From FEN-1350 sp964386005 (GTDB lineage: Bacteria; Planctomycetota; Phycisphaerae; Sedimentisphaerales; Anaerohalosphaeraceae), in the NCBI GenBank assembly GCA_964386005.1, contig CAYLSB010000003.1, forward strand, positions 1-64,000: a DNA stretch of 64,000 nt, given 5' to 3'. A program made the translations under genes and the position numbers. This document shows, piece by piece, positions 56,268 through 64,000 of the stretch. The notes under the pieces were generated by a model. It was not told the origin of the DNA. It saw only the letters and a program-made list of their open reading frames with translations, and did no database searches. Positions within the stretch are counted from its first letter, which is position 1; each line of letters opens with the position of its first letter.

Positions 56268-57413
56268 ATGGCAGTCCGAAGAAAAGCATGGTCGATATTT
56301 GTGGGAATTGTTCTGGTGATCGTTCTCTTTCTCGGATATCTATTTTGGGCGCATCCCAATTTGCAGTTTGATGTCATCGAAATCGACTTTCCCGCAGGAT
56401 TTGAATTTTCCGGAAGTCTTTGCCTCAATAATCACGGCATGGTTTCCGGTACAATGAATCCAAGGGGGCAAACCGAAAAACATGTCTTTGTCTGGGATCC
56501 GACTAACCGCATCACGGATCTCGGCAACTGGGGAATCACCGAAGAAAATTTTTCGATCGTTGACTTGAACGATCAAGGGCAAATGGCAGGGATCTATTTC
56601 ACGAAGGAAATCCCAACCGAAGACCCGAATAATCCGAATCAAAAACCACGAAACAGGGCACATTCATTCTTTTACGATCCGGCAAGGGGTTTCCGGTCGA
56701 TCGAAGCGCCGGAAGGATTAAAAAATCCCTGGGTATTCGCCATGAATAATCGGTCAGAAGCGGTCGGGTATTGTTATGATCTGGTCGAAAAGAAAGCGAA
56801 GTTCAACGCATTCCAATGGGATCCGGAAACCGGAAGCCATGATCTGAATATTTCCGGAATGGCTTTTGATATCAACGATTCTGGAAGTATTGTAGGGAAT
56901 TTATATAATTTGTACAAGGGATTTGTCTGGGATGCCCGGACGGGACTGCAGGAATTTCCCAATCCCTCCACAGACAATTTTCTTTATCCTCAAATTAATA
57001 ATGAGAATCGTATCAGTGTTTATTGTAGAGGTTTACAGGATTCGACGCGCCTGTATCTGGGTTCGCTTGAAAAGGGATTCAAAAACATGGGGGACTTCGG
57101 AGATCAGAATGAATGGTTCACCCGCTGCAATGATCGTGGCGAGTTTTGTGTACGGGTACATAACGAATTGAAATTATTCGGAGAAAGTTTGAGGGAATAT
57201 GAAGAATCCCTTTTGGTCATCCCGGGCCGACGACCTTTTCCTCTGCAAAAAGTTTTCAAGAAAGATTCGTTGGATTTTCGCCCCGCTCATATCAACAACA
57301 ACGGCTGGATCGTGGGGGTGGCCGATGATAAGGGAGTCCAGAGGGTATTCGTCCTGATTCCAAAGAATTATCCCAAATTAAAAAACACCGACGATAGAAT
57401 GATCAAACCGTAA
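56268..57413 (+). CDS. Membrane-anchored HAF-repeat protein
   Basis: A 381-residue protein starting at an ATG with a perfect AGGAGG four bases upstream; a longer frame overlaps mutL. One transmembrane helix (about 7-28) anchors it. The rest is a series of 40-50-residue repeats of the HAF type, each with a strand like HVFVWDPTNRITDLG and a turn such as LNDQGQMAG, NRSEAVG or NNNGWIVGVA. These usually build a beta-propeller-like extracellular domain. Function is unknown; it may bind a ligand outside the membrane. Confidence 0.75.
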   Translation: MAVRRKAWSIFVGIVLVIVLFLGYLFWAHPNLQFDVIEIDFPAGFEFSGSLCLNNHGMVSGTMNPRGQTEKHVFVWDPTNRITDLGNWGITEENFSIVDLNDQGQMAGIYFTKEIPTEDPNNPNQKPRNRAHSFFYDPARGFRSIEAPEGLKNPWVFAMNNRSEAVGYCYDLVEKKAKFNAFQWDPETGSHDLNISGMAFDINDSGSIVGNLYNLYKGFVWDARTGLQEFPNPSTDNFLYPQINNENRISVYCRGLQDSTRLYLGSLEKGFKNMGDFGDQNEWFTRCNDRGEFCVRVHNELKLFGESLREYEESLLVIPGRRPFPLQKVFKKDSLDFRPAHINNNGWIVGVADDKGVQRVFVLIPKNYPKLKNTDDRMIKP

Positions 57414-57427
57414 AAAAGGAAAAATTA

Positions 57428-57456
57428 CTGGAAAAAACGGGTAAGATCGCTACAAT
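57428..57456 (+). promoter_or_regulatory. Possible promoter giving a leaderless transcript
   Basis: -10 TACAAT (57451-57456) with a weak -35 CTGGAA at 17 bases. The ATG of the first cluster gene is only nine bases after the -10, so transcription would start at or next to the ATG. No ribosome site lies near that ATG. Confidence 0.4.
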
Positions 57457-57464
57457 CCTGACTT

Positions 57465-57953
57465 ATGAAATTCATATTGATCGACAAAATTATTGAGTTG
57501 GAAAGCGGAAAGCGGATCCGGGCTACCAAGAGTGTATCCCTGGCCGAGGAATTCCTGGGAGATCATTTCCCGACGTTCCCCGTCCTGCCTGGGGTACTTT
57601 TATTGGAAGGGCTGGTCGAATCGGCTTCATGGCTTGTCCGTGAAAAAAACGGTTTCAACCAGAGTATGGTCTTGCTGCAACAGGCAAAAAATGTTAAATA
57701 TAAGAGTTTCGCCGCCCCCGGAATGCGGATTGAGTATGAGGTTGTGGCATCGGATATCGAAGAAAATGTCAGCCGGTTCACCGGAACGGGAACCTGCGGC
57801 AATGAGGCGATCGTCGAGGCGAAATTTACGCTTCGGCATTTCAACCTTGTTGACGAGAATCCTCGTCTGGCGATGGTGGATGCCGAAGTAGTGGATAAGA
57901 TGCGACAACGATGGACGCTATTGTATCCGTCGGCACGAAAAGCCACGGCGTAA
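57465..57953 (+). CDS. FabA/FabZ-like hotdog dehydratase, first of the KS cluster
   Basis: A 162-residue hotdog-fold protein. The active-site strand and helix read GDHFPTFPVLPGVLLLEGLVES, where the His and the P-x3-G-x2-L of FabZ-like 3-hydroxyacyl-ACP dehydratases are kept. It is related to the second dehydratase of the cluster, sharing the opening IDKIIELESGKR and the LAEEFLGDHFP context. It should remove water from a 3-hydroxyacyl chain on the cluster ACP. It may be translated from a leaderless transcript. The next gene starts 65 bases after its stop. Confidence 0.8.
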   Translation: MKFILIDKIIELESGKRIRATKSVSLAEEFLGDHFPTFPVLPGVLLLEGLVESASWLVREKNGFNQSMVLLQQAKNVKYKSFAAPGMRIEYEVVASDIEENVSRFTGTGTCGNEAIVEAKFTLRHFNLVDENPRLAMVDAEVVDKMRQRWTLLYPSARKATA

Positions 57954-58018
57954 GAAATGGATTGAATGACCGGCCTTTTGACGCCGGGAAGAAGGTTTTT
58001 GTCAGGGAGATTGTGGTT

Positions 58019-58417
58019 ATGGCGATGAGTCGTGACGAAATCGTGGATCAGGTCCGGGAAGTTCTTGTGGATGCCCTGGGACTGGATGAGGATGAGGTTA
58101 CCGAAGAAGCCACGCTGATGGGCGATCTCGGGGCCGAAAGCATCGATTTTCTGGATATCGTGTTCCGTCTGGAAAAGGCCTTCGGCATCAAGGTTCCGCG
58201 AGAAGAACTGTTCCCGGCCGAAACCCTGATGAACAATCCTGAATTGGTCAGCAACGGTAAACTGACTCCCAAAGGCCTGGCCGAGTTCAAGGCCCGGATG
58301 CCCCATTCGGATTTTTCCGCGTTCGAGAAGAATCCCGACGTCAACAAATTGACGGATCTGTTCACCGTGGCGGCGATTGTGAATTTTGTCGAGATCAAAC
58401 TCAACCAGGCCGCGTAA
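58019..58417 (+). CDS. Enlarged acyl carrier protein
   Basis: A 132-residue carrier with the phosphopantetheine site S41 in GAESIDFLD. A normal ACP has about 80 residues; here roughly 45 residues (from about 70 to 113, including GKLTPKGLAEF and FEKNPDVNKL) stand between helix III and the final helix LFTVAAIVNFVEIKL. The fold should still close because that last helix matches helix IV. The start is the ATG nine bases after AGGGAG; a second ATG two codons on is also possible. It sits between two dehydratase genes and is most likely the dedicated carrier of this cluster. Confidence 0.88.
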   Translation: MAMSRDEIVDQVREVLVDALGLDEDEVTEEATLMGDLGAESIDFLDIVFRLEKAFGIKVPREELFPAETLMNNPELVSNGKLTPKGLAEFKARMPHSDFSAFEKNPDVNKLTDLFTVAAIVNFVEIKLNQAA

Positions 58418-58489
58418 TTTCCCGCGAGCGGACCTGTGACATGAAAGGATTTGGGGCAGCCAGAGTGGTTGCCCTGTTCGTATCGACTT

Positions 58490-58975
58490 ATGCGGTGGAT
58501 CTGGATTGACAAGTTTGTGGAATTTGAAAGCGGCAAGCGAGCCGTCGCCCTCAAGAACGTGACGCTGGCCGAGGAACACCTTCACGATCATTTTCCTGGG
58601 TATCCGGTGATGCCGGAATGCCTGATGATCGAAGGGATGGCGCAGACTGCCGGTATCCTTGTCGGCGAAGCGCGGGGTTTTCATGAAAAAGTGATCTTGG
58701 CCAAAATTAAAAATGCCGTATTTCATCACTACGTTCGGCCGGGCGACACGCTGCTGATTCATGCCCAGATGGAATCGATCGCGCCCGAAGCGGCAAGTAC
58801 CCAGGGGCAAATCACCCGCGGCGAAACGCTCATCGCCGAGATCAGCTTAATGTTTAGCCATATTGATAAGAATCTGGCCGGAAAGGAATTCCCGGAGGAG
58901 AATTTTGTCTTCACCGACATGTTCAATTCCCTGCTGACGGGTTTCATCGGCGATCAAAAGGAATGCAAGCCATGA
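58490..58975 (+). CDS. FabA/FabZ-like hotdog dehydratase, second of the KS cluster
   Basis: A 161-residue hotdog protein beginning MRWIWIDKFVEFESGKRA. It has DHFPGYPVMPECLMIEGMAQTAG, with the active-site His and a Glu-rich helix start as in FabZ/FabA. It is a diverged paralogue of the dehydratase 1 kb upstream. Two different dehydratases on one carrier could mean two substrates or a dehydratase and an isomerase. Its stop overlaps the KS-beta start as ATGA. No ribosome site is obvious; the chosen ATG fits the paralogue. Confidence 0.82.
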   Translation: MRWIWIDKFVEFESGKRAVALKNVTLAEEHLHDHFPGYPVMPECLMIEGMAQTAGILVGEARGFHEKVILAKIKNAVFHHYVRPGDTLLIHAQMESIAPEAASTQGQITRGETLIAEISLMFSHIDKNLAGKEFPEENFVFTDMFNSLLTGFIGDQKECKP

Positions 58976-60306
58976 CCCCCGGCAATCGTCGAGTGGTGAT
59001 TACCGGAATGGGAGCGATCAGTCCGCTGGGCTCGAATATTTCGCAGCTCTGGGAAGGACTGTTGTCGGGCCGCTGCGGCATTGGCCGAATCAAGGCCTTC
59101 GACCCCGTTCGATTCGCATGCCAATTGGGCGGCGAGGTTCCGGAATACAAACTCCGCGATGAACTTCCGAAATCCTATCGCAAAGCGGCCAAGCTGATGA
59201 GCCGCGATATCGAATTATCGATCGTGGCGGCCAATGAGGCTCTGCGAAATGCCGGTATTGTTACTTGCACTTCCGAGACGGGATCGACCACCTACGCACC
59301 CGAACGGACGGCGATTAATTTCGGCGCCGGTTTGATCAGTTGCGACCTGGTAGAAATCGCTCCGGCCGTCGCCCTGTGTAACGATAACGGCCGCTTCGAT
59401 ATTCACCAGTGGGGCACCCGGGGAATGGAGAACCTGACCCCCATCTGGCTGCTTAAATATCTGCCGAATATGCTGGCCTGCCATGTCGGCATCATCCACG
59501 ATATCCGCGGGCCGAGCAATACCATCACCTGCGGCGAGACGGCCGGGACCATTGCAGTCTGCGAGGCCGCCGACGTAATCCTGCGAGGCGATGCCGAGAT
59601 GGAAGTCGCCGGCGGATGCGAGGCCAAGGTAAACCCGATCGTCATGCTACGACAGTGTCTGCTCAAGCGAGCAACATGTTCGCATAATGATCAACCCGAC
59701 ACGGCCGTGCGACCTTTCGATTCCAAAGCCGATGGTTCCGTCTTCGGCGAGGCCGGCGCAGTCGTTATCCTTGAGGAATATGAAGCGGCAAAACAGCGAG
59801 GCGCACAAATCTTTACGGAGATCGCGGGATTGGGCTCAAGCAGCAGCATGAATCCCGTCTATGAACATACTGAACCGGATGGAAAGGCAATTGAACTGGC
59901 GATTCTCGAAGCCATGGACGACGCGGGAATCGGCCCTGAGCAGATTGATCTGATCATTCCGCACGGTTTGGGTATCCCGCAGGATGATCAGGCCGAAGCC
60001 GCTGCCATCTCACGAGTCATAGGTGAACAAACATCGCGGATTCCCGTTTGGCCCATCAAGTCCATGGTCAGTACAACCGGTGCGGCCGCAGGAACATTGG
60101 ATCTCATTGCAGCATGTCTGGCTATGAGGGAAAGCAAGATCGGCCCGGCCAAGAACTTCGATCGACCGTTCGATGGATGTCGTTTGAATCTTTCGAACCA
60201 GTCCAGATCCGTAACGATTCGTTATGCGTTATGTTGCAGTTATTCCTTCGGCGGCCAGACGGCTGCGATTGTTCTGAAGAACATGAAAAGCGAAACATCG
60301 GCATGA
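58972..60306 (+). CDS. KS-beta (chain-length-factor-like) ketosynthase homologue without the catalytic Cys
   Basis: A 444-residue thiolase-fold protein of the FabF family, from RRVVITGMGAISPLGS to the closing YSFGGQTAAIVL. Aligned residue for residue with the FabF in this window, the nucleophile Cys is E189 (context ITCGETAG), the first His is kept (IPHGLG) and the second His is T368 (KSMVSTTGAAAG). It therefore should not catalyse condensation. Chain-length factors of type II polyketide synthases lose the same Cys, usually to Gln, and pair with an active KS. The downstream gene encodes such an active KS and overlaps by four bases. AAGGA nine bases upstream sets the start. Confidence 0.85.
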   Translation: MTPGNRRVVITGMGAISPLGSNISQLWEGLLSGRCGIGRIKAFDPVRFACQLGGEVPEYKLRDELPKSYRKAAKLMSRDIELSIVAANEALRNAGIVTCTSETGSTTYAPERTAINFGAGLISCDLVEIAPAVALCNDNGRFDIHQWGTRGMENLTPIWLLKYLPNMLACHVGIIHDIRGPSNTITCGETAGTIAVCEAADVILRGDAEMEVAGGCEAKVNPIVMLRQCLLKRATCSHNDQPDTAVRPFDSKADGSVFGEAGAVVILEEYEAAKQRGAQIFTEIAGLGSSSSMNPVYEHTEPDGKAIELAILEAMDDAGIGPEQIDLIIPHGLGIPQDDQAEAAAISRVIGEQTSRIPVWPIKSMVSTTGAAAGTLDLIAACLAMRESKIGPAKNFDRPFDGCRLNLSNQSRSVTIRYALCCSYSFGGQTAAIVLKNMKSETSA

Positions 60307-61631
60307 AAGAACGGATTGTCATAACAGGCATGGGAATCGTCTGTCCGATCGGACACGATGTGGAATCGATGTGGTCCAACCTTCTGGCTGGTCGCAGCGG
60401 AATCGCCACTACCACTCTCTTTGATGCCTCGACGTATCCGACGAAATTCGGCGCCGAGGTGAAAGAGTACGATTATCGGCGTTTCGTCAAATACCCCGAT
60501 CGACACCAACACGGCAATCGCGGTTCGCTATTCGCCGTCGGAGCCACCGTCCAGGCCTGCCGACAGGCGGGGATCGACACCGAAAGCGAAAATCCTTCCG
60601 ATGGTATCGACCGCCGTCGTCTCGGTATCTATCTCGGCGCCGGCGAAGGTCCGACGGATACGAACGTGTTTTTCCCGGCGCTGATCCACGGATGGAAGAC
60701 CGAAACCCAAACAATGGATTGGACTGCCTGGTCGGATGTCGCAATCGCCGGAATGACGGCCATGCGCGAACTGGAGCAGGAACCGAATATGCCCGTCGGT
60801 CATGTTGCCCTCCTGACCGGGGCCCGCGGGCCGATCCGCAGTTGCCTGACCGCTTGCGCGGCAAGCACGCAAGCCATCGGCGAAGCCGCTATGCTCATCC
60901 GCCACGGCCGTGCGGATATCATGATCACGGGCGGAACCCATTCGATGATTCATCCACTGGGTGTGACCGGATTCAATCGGCTCACCGCCCTTTCAACCCG
61001 CAATGACAGCCCGACGACGGCATCGCGGCCGTTTTCGGCGACTCGCGACGGTTTCGTCCTCGGTGAAGGATCGGCGATTGTAATCCTTGAATCGCTGACC
61101 TCCGCCCAAAAACGCGGCGCAAAAATTCTCGCCGAGATTCTCGGATTCGGCAGCAGCAACGACGCCTTCCGCGTAACGGATATGCACGAAGAGGCACGAG
61201 GAGCCGTCCAGGCCATGCGAGCGGCGATGAAAGATGCCGCGGTGGAACCTTCGGAGATCGACTACATCAGCACTCACGGAACCAGCACCGCCGAGAATGA
61301 CTCCATCGAAACTCTGGCGATCAAAACCGTCTTCGGCGATCATGCCCGCAAGGTCGCCATCAGCAGTCCCAAAAGCGTTTTTGGCCATCTCATCGGCGCA
61401 ACCGGCGGAGCGGAACTGATCACCTGCGTGCTGGCTATCCGCGATCAGATCGTCCCGGCGACATTCAATCTCAACGATCCCGATCCGGCGCTCGATCTGG
61501 ATTATGTTCCCAACCAGCCGAGAAAAACCGCCGTCCGAACCGTCCTCAAGGAATCCTTCGGTTTCGGAGGACAAAATAATGTGGTGATTATCCGGAAGTT
61601 TTCTCAACAACCGTCAAGGGGCCATTCGTAA
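60303..61631 (+). CDS. KS-alpha: active beta-ketoacyl-ACP synthase of the second cluster
   Basis: A 442-residue FabF-family condensing enzyme. The triad is intact: C185 in LTACAAST, H325 in STHGTST and H362 in VFGHLIGATGG. Its start overlaps the KS-beta stop (ATGA), so the two subunits should be made in equal amounts and form a heterodimer. It differs from the primary FabF in a longer middle region with TDTNVFFPALIHGWKTETQ. With the ACP and two dehydratases it should build an unusual acyl or polyene chain. Confidence 0.9.
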   Translation: MKERIVITGMGIVCPIGHDVESMWSNLLAGRSGIATTTLFDASTYPTKFGAEVKEYDYRRFVKYPDRHQHGNRGSLFAVGATVQACRQAGIDTESENPSDGIDRRRLGIYLGAGEGPTDTNVFFPALIHGWKTETQTMDWTAWSDVAIAGMTAMRELEQEPNMPVGHVALLTGARGPIRSCLTACAASTQAIGEAAMLIRHGRADIMITGGTHSMIHPLGVTGFNRLTALSTRNDSPTTASRPFSATRDGFVLGEGSAIVILESLTSAQKRGAKILAEILGFGSSNDAFRVTDMHEEARGAVQAMRAAMKDAAVEPSEIDYISTHGTSTAENDSIETLAIKTVFGDHARKVAISSPKSVFGHLIGATGGAELITCVLAIRDQIVPATFNLNDPDPALDLDYVPNQPRKTAVRTVLKESFGFGGQNNVVIIRKFSQQPSRGHS

Positions 61632-61663
61632 CGACCCGAAACCCTCTTGTGGGACCGATGAAT

Positions 61664-62935
61664 ATGATCGACATCAAGGAAATCCGATCCAATCCGAACT
61701 TGTATAAGGATGCCGCCAGAAACAAAAACTTCGACGCGGACATCGACGCGTTGCTCGAGATCGACGGGCGACTGCTGGATTCCAAAAAACGACTTCAGGA
61801 AATCGCCACTGAAAAAAACAGCCTCGGGAAAAATATCCCCAAACTTTCCGGCGACGAAAAAGCGACGGCCCTTTCGCGATTATCGGAATTGAAAAAGGAA
61901 GAGGGTTCGCTGAATGAAACCATCAAAGAACTTCAACCGCAGTTTGACGCATGGCTCCTGCAGGTTCCCCAACCTCCGGATCCCAGCGTCCCTTTGGGCA
62001 AAGATGACAAGGAAAACGTCGAACTCCGCACGTGGGGCGATATCCGTCAATTTGATTTCGAGCCGAAGGACCATATCCAGTTAGGCATGGATTTGGATAT
62101 CATCGATGTGGAACGTGGAGTCAAACTTTCCGGTACGCGCAACTATTTCCTCAAAGGCGACGGCGCTTTGCTTCACTGGGCGGTCTTGCGATTCGCGATC
62201 GACTTCATGGTCTCCCGCGGATACAAACCCATGGTCGTGCCTCTGTTGATGCGAGACGAAGCCATGCGCGGCACCGGTTATTATCCGGGTTCCGAAGAAC
62301 AGACATACCGTATGGAGCGTGATGCCTTGAACCTCGCCGGCACGGCCGAAGTCCCCGTCACGGCTTATCGTTCCGGCGAAATGCTCGCCGCCGACGAACT
62401 GCCGATCAAATCCGTGGCGATGAGCACCTGTTTTCGCCGCGAGGCGGGCGCCGCGGGAAAAGACACCTACGGCCTGTATCGAATTCACCAGTTCGACAAA
62501 GTCGAACAGGTTATTATCGGCGAAAACGATGAAGAAAAGAGTAAACAATACCATCTGGAAATCCTCGGAAATTCCGAAGGCGTCATGCAGGCCCTCGGTA
62601 TCCCCTATCGCGTGGTGAATGTCTGCACCGGCGACCTCGGCCGCGGTCAGGTCCAGAAATACGACATCGAAGCGTGGATGCCGTCGAGGAAGAGTTTCGG
62701 TGAAACGCATTCCGCCAGCCGGTTTTATGAATTCCAGGCCCGCCGAATGAATCTTCGCTATAAGGCCGACAAAAAAAATCTGTATTGTCATACCCTGAAC
62801 AACACGGTCATCGCCTCGCCGCGCGTCCTGATCCCGATCCTGGAACTTTATCAAAATGTGGATGGTTCCGTAACTGTTCCGTCCGCACTGCGACCCTATA
62901 TGAGCGGACGGGAACGAATCTCTCGTAATCCCTGA
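61664..62935 (+). CDS. serS: Serine--tRNA ligase
   Basis: A 423-residue class II synthetase. The N-terminal part forms the long antiparallel coiled-coil arm (ALLEIDGRLLDSKKRLQEIATEKNSL and onward) that holds tRNA-Ser. The catalytic domain has GTGYYPGSEEQTY, MSTCFRREAGAAGKDTYGLYRIHQFDKVE (motif 2) and VPSALRPYMSG (motif 3). I start at the ATG giving MIDIKEIRSNP, as in other SerRS; an ATG two codons earlier is possible. It follows KS-alpha by 32 bases and probably shares its transcript. Confidence 0.95.
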   Translation: MIDIKEIRSNPNLYKDAARNKNFDADIDALLEIDGRLLDSKKRLQEIATEKNSLGKNIPKLSGDEKATALSRLSELKKEEGSLNETIKELQPQFDAWLLQVPQPPDPSVPLGKDDKENVELRTWGDIRQFDFEPKDHIQLGMDLDIIDVERGVKLSGTRNYFLKGDGALLHWAVLRFAIDFMVSRGYKPMVVPLLMRDEAMRGTGYYPGSEEQTYRMERDALNLAGTAEVPVTAYRSGEMLAADELPIKSVAMSTCFRREAGAAGKDTYGLYRIHQFDKVEQVIIGENDEEKSKQYHLEILGNSEGVMQALGIPYRVVNVCTGDLGRGQVQKYDIEAWMPSRKSFGETHSASRFYEFQARRMNLRYKADKKNLYCHTLNNTVIASPRVLIPILELYQNVDGSVTVPSALRPYMSGRERISRNP

Positions 62936-62952
62936 TCCATTACGCACTGCCT

Positions 62953-63774
62953 ATGAGCGAATCAAAAAACGAAGTGTCTGAAAAAGAATATGATCCGGAG
63001 AGCGAGCTGGTCTCGATGAGTCTCGGCGACCATCTCGAAGAGTTGCGCCATCGACTCATGTTGGCTCTGGTCGGGCTCGTCCTCGGCGTCGCCGTCAGTT
63101 TGTTTTTTGGGGAATACTTTTTCAAGATGATCATGTTCCCCTATCACCAGGCCATGGAAAAAGCCGGTTACAAGCCCAATTTACTTGCTCTCAAACCCAT
63201 GGAACAATTCATTATCTATTTGAAAATCTGCATGGTAGCCGGATTGGTTTTCTCCTCCTTATGGGTCTTTTACCAGGCATGGGCTTTTGTCTCCGCCGGT
63301 TTGTATCGGCATGAACGACGCTGGGTTAAGGTTGCCGCCCCTGTCAGCGGCCTATTGTTCGTGACGGGCGCTGTATTTTTTATGCTTGCCGTCGCGCCGA
63401 TGATGATGAATTTCTGCGTCAAGTTCAATGTGGGCGTCGAGTATGTCCAGCCGGGCGTTTATGCTCTCGCCGAATATGTCAACTTTATGCTGCTATTGAC
63501 ACTGATTTTCGGTTTGGCATTCCAAATGCCGATCGCGATTGTCTTCGCGGAAATGATCGGCATTGTCACCATCCGACAATTATCCGAATTCCGAAAATTC
63601 GCTATTCTCGGAATCGTGATTGTCGCCGCCGCCATCACCCCCTCTCCGGACGTGATCTCCCAAATCGCGCTGGCGGTTCCTTTGTACATGCTCTACGAAG
63701 GCAGCATCATCGTCTGTCGAATCCTGCGAGCGCAAAAGAAAAAGACAAAAGAAAAATCGAACCCCCAATCGTAA
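62953..63774 (+). CDS. tatC: Sec-independent protein translocase subunit TatC
   Basis: A 273-residue inner-membrane protein with six hydrophobic segments. The N-terminal signature is SLGDHLEELRHRL, with the Glu residues that bind twin-arginine signal peptides. FPYHQ, ALKPMEQF and ITPSPDVISQ segments are also typical of TatC. It exports folded proteins, such as the TAT-signal oxidoreductase at 8-9.5 kb. It starts 17 bases after serS. tatA/B are not in the window. Confidence 0.95.
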   Translation: MSESKNEVSEKEYDPESELVSMSLGDHLEELRHRLMLALVGLVLGVAVSLFFGEYFFKMIMFPYHQAMEKAGYKPNLLALKPMEQFIIYLKICMVAGLVFSSLWVFYQAWAFVSAGLYRHERRWVKVAAPVSGLLFVTGAVFFMLAVAPMMMNFCVKFNVGVEYVQPGVYALAEYVNFMLLLTLIFGLAFQMPIAIVFAEMIGIVTIRQLSEFRKFAILGIVIVAAAITPSPDVISQIALAVPLYMLYEGSIIVCRILRAQKKKTKEKSNPQS

Positions 63775-63801
63775 TCGCCGCTCGTCGAAATTTCTCCGCC
63801 G

Positions 63802-64000
63802 TTATTGATCCTGGTTTCCGATAAATTCCGGAACCAGCGATTTGATCCGTCCGACAATCAATTTCCGATCCTGCGTCTGGGCGATCTCGATTAATTGAGC
63901 GATCTTTTCCCGGAGCGATTGACGATCGGTCGGGATGTTCTTCCAAACCGCAATTTTGGGATGCCGCGTGGGGGCCATATCTTCACCCTGAATCGACAAC
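63802..64000 (-). CDS. C-terminal end of a CapD/FlaA1-like nucleotide-sugar dehydratase (partial)
   Basis: Only the last 66 codons lie in the window; the gene continues past its right end. The sequence around PTRHPKIAVW, a helical LREKIAQLIEIAQTQD and SLVPEFIG matches the tail of membrane-type polysaccharide biosynthesis dehydratases (UDP-GlcNAc 4,6-dehydratase kind). Identification from a tail alone is tentative. It converges on tatC with 27 bases between the stops. Confidence 0.6.
   Translation of the reverse strand, partial: LSIQGEDMAPTRHPKIAVWKNIPTDRQSLREKIAQLIEIAQTQDRKLIVGRIKSLVPEFIGNQDQ

Noticed and set aside
57563..58810. 415-codon frame antisense to the dehydratase and ACP genes
   Set aside because: It spans three well-supported genes on the other strand and has no family signature.
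57465..61631. Calling the second KS cluster a ladderane or aryl-polyene locus
   Set aside because: The radical SAM, desaturase-like, ketoreductase, acyltransferase and exporter genes expected for those loci are absent from the window.
1..64000. tRNA, rRNA, CRISPR arrays, insertion sequences, prophage genes
   Set aside because: None was recognised when reading both strands, although tRNA genes cannot be excluded without a dedicated search.

Overview
The window most likely comes from a Planctomycetota bacterium of the class Phycisphaerae, close to Sedimentisphaerales. This is inferred, not proven. The evidence is a small basic protein of the Verrucomicrobia/Chlamydia/Planctomycetes type, a PEP-CTERM protein, a secreted papain-like protease with a dockerin-like tail, HEAT-repeat and HAF-repeat exported proteins, TAT-exported Gfo/Idh/MocA proteins, and a fatty-acid-like cluster with an enlarged ACP. 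Several intergenic regions carry recognisable sigma-70-like promoters, and one carries a near-perfect sigma-54 promoter.

Layout. 1-2.3 kb: an Apea-like HEPN protein, a 500-base non-coding stretch, then a junction where the first codons of one gene abut the tail of a broken sulfatase. 2.4-9.5 kb: carbohydrate-related genes, namely a truncated MalK-like ATPase overlapping a secreted clan GH-A hydrolase, then a leftward operon of an oxidoreductase, a HEAT-repeat protein and a DUF4261 protein. 9.6-15.6 kb: two tandem Na/Pi cotransporters, an aminotransferase, and two small cell-biology genes. 15.7-21.6 kb: the primary fatty acid operon rpmF-plsX-fabH-fabD-fabG-acpP-fabF. 21.6-29 kb: a corrinoid-activator-like ferredoxin protein, a 27-residue basic peptide, a Cys-rich small protein, an ECF sigma/anti-sigma/periplasmic trio, manA, rnpA, a MerR regulator and an MCE protein. 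29-34.3 kb: a one-protein NRPS (A-T-C-T-TE) overlapping its own phosphopantetheinyl transferase. 34.3-36.3 kb: a glycosyltransferase and a methyltransferase. 36.5-43.9 kb: pbpC and an alpha-2-macroglobulin. 44.4-47 kb: an outer-membrane barrel gene with a sigma-54 promoter and an adjacent sigma-54 activator. 47-52 kb: two sugar dehydrogenases, a nitroreductase-like protein, the C1 protease and the PEP-CTERM protein. 52.7-64 kb: gpmI, mutL, a HAF-repeat protein, a second fatty-acid-like cluster (dehydratase, long ACP, dehydratase, KS-beta, KS-alpha), serS, tatC, and the tail of a CapD-like nucleotide-sugar dehydratase.

How the parts fit. The second KS/ACP cluster has no ketoreductase, malonyl transferase or enoyl reductase, so it probably borrows FabD and FabG from the primary operon. 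Its upstream KS has lost the catalytic Cys and one His and looks like a chain-length-factor partner of the intact downstream KS. The NRPS and its PPTase form a self-contained small-peptide locus under a promoter region with a perfect inverted repeat. The sigma-54 activator, its own promoter with a 13-bp dyad, a possible upstream activating site and the sigma-54 promoter of the barrel gene look like a complete small regulatory circuit.

No tRNA, rRNA, CRISPR array, insertion sequence or phage gene was recognised. All functional calls rest on motifs read by eye; no database search was run.
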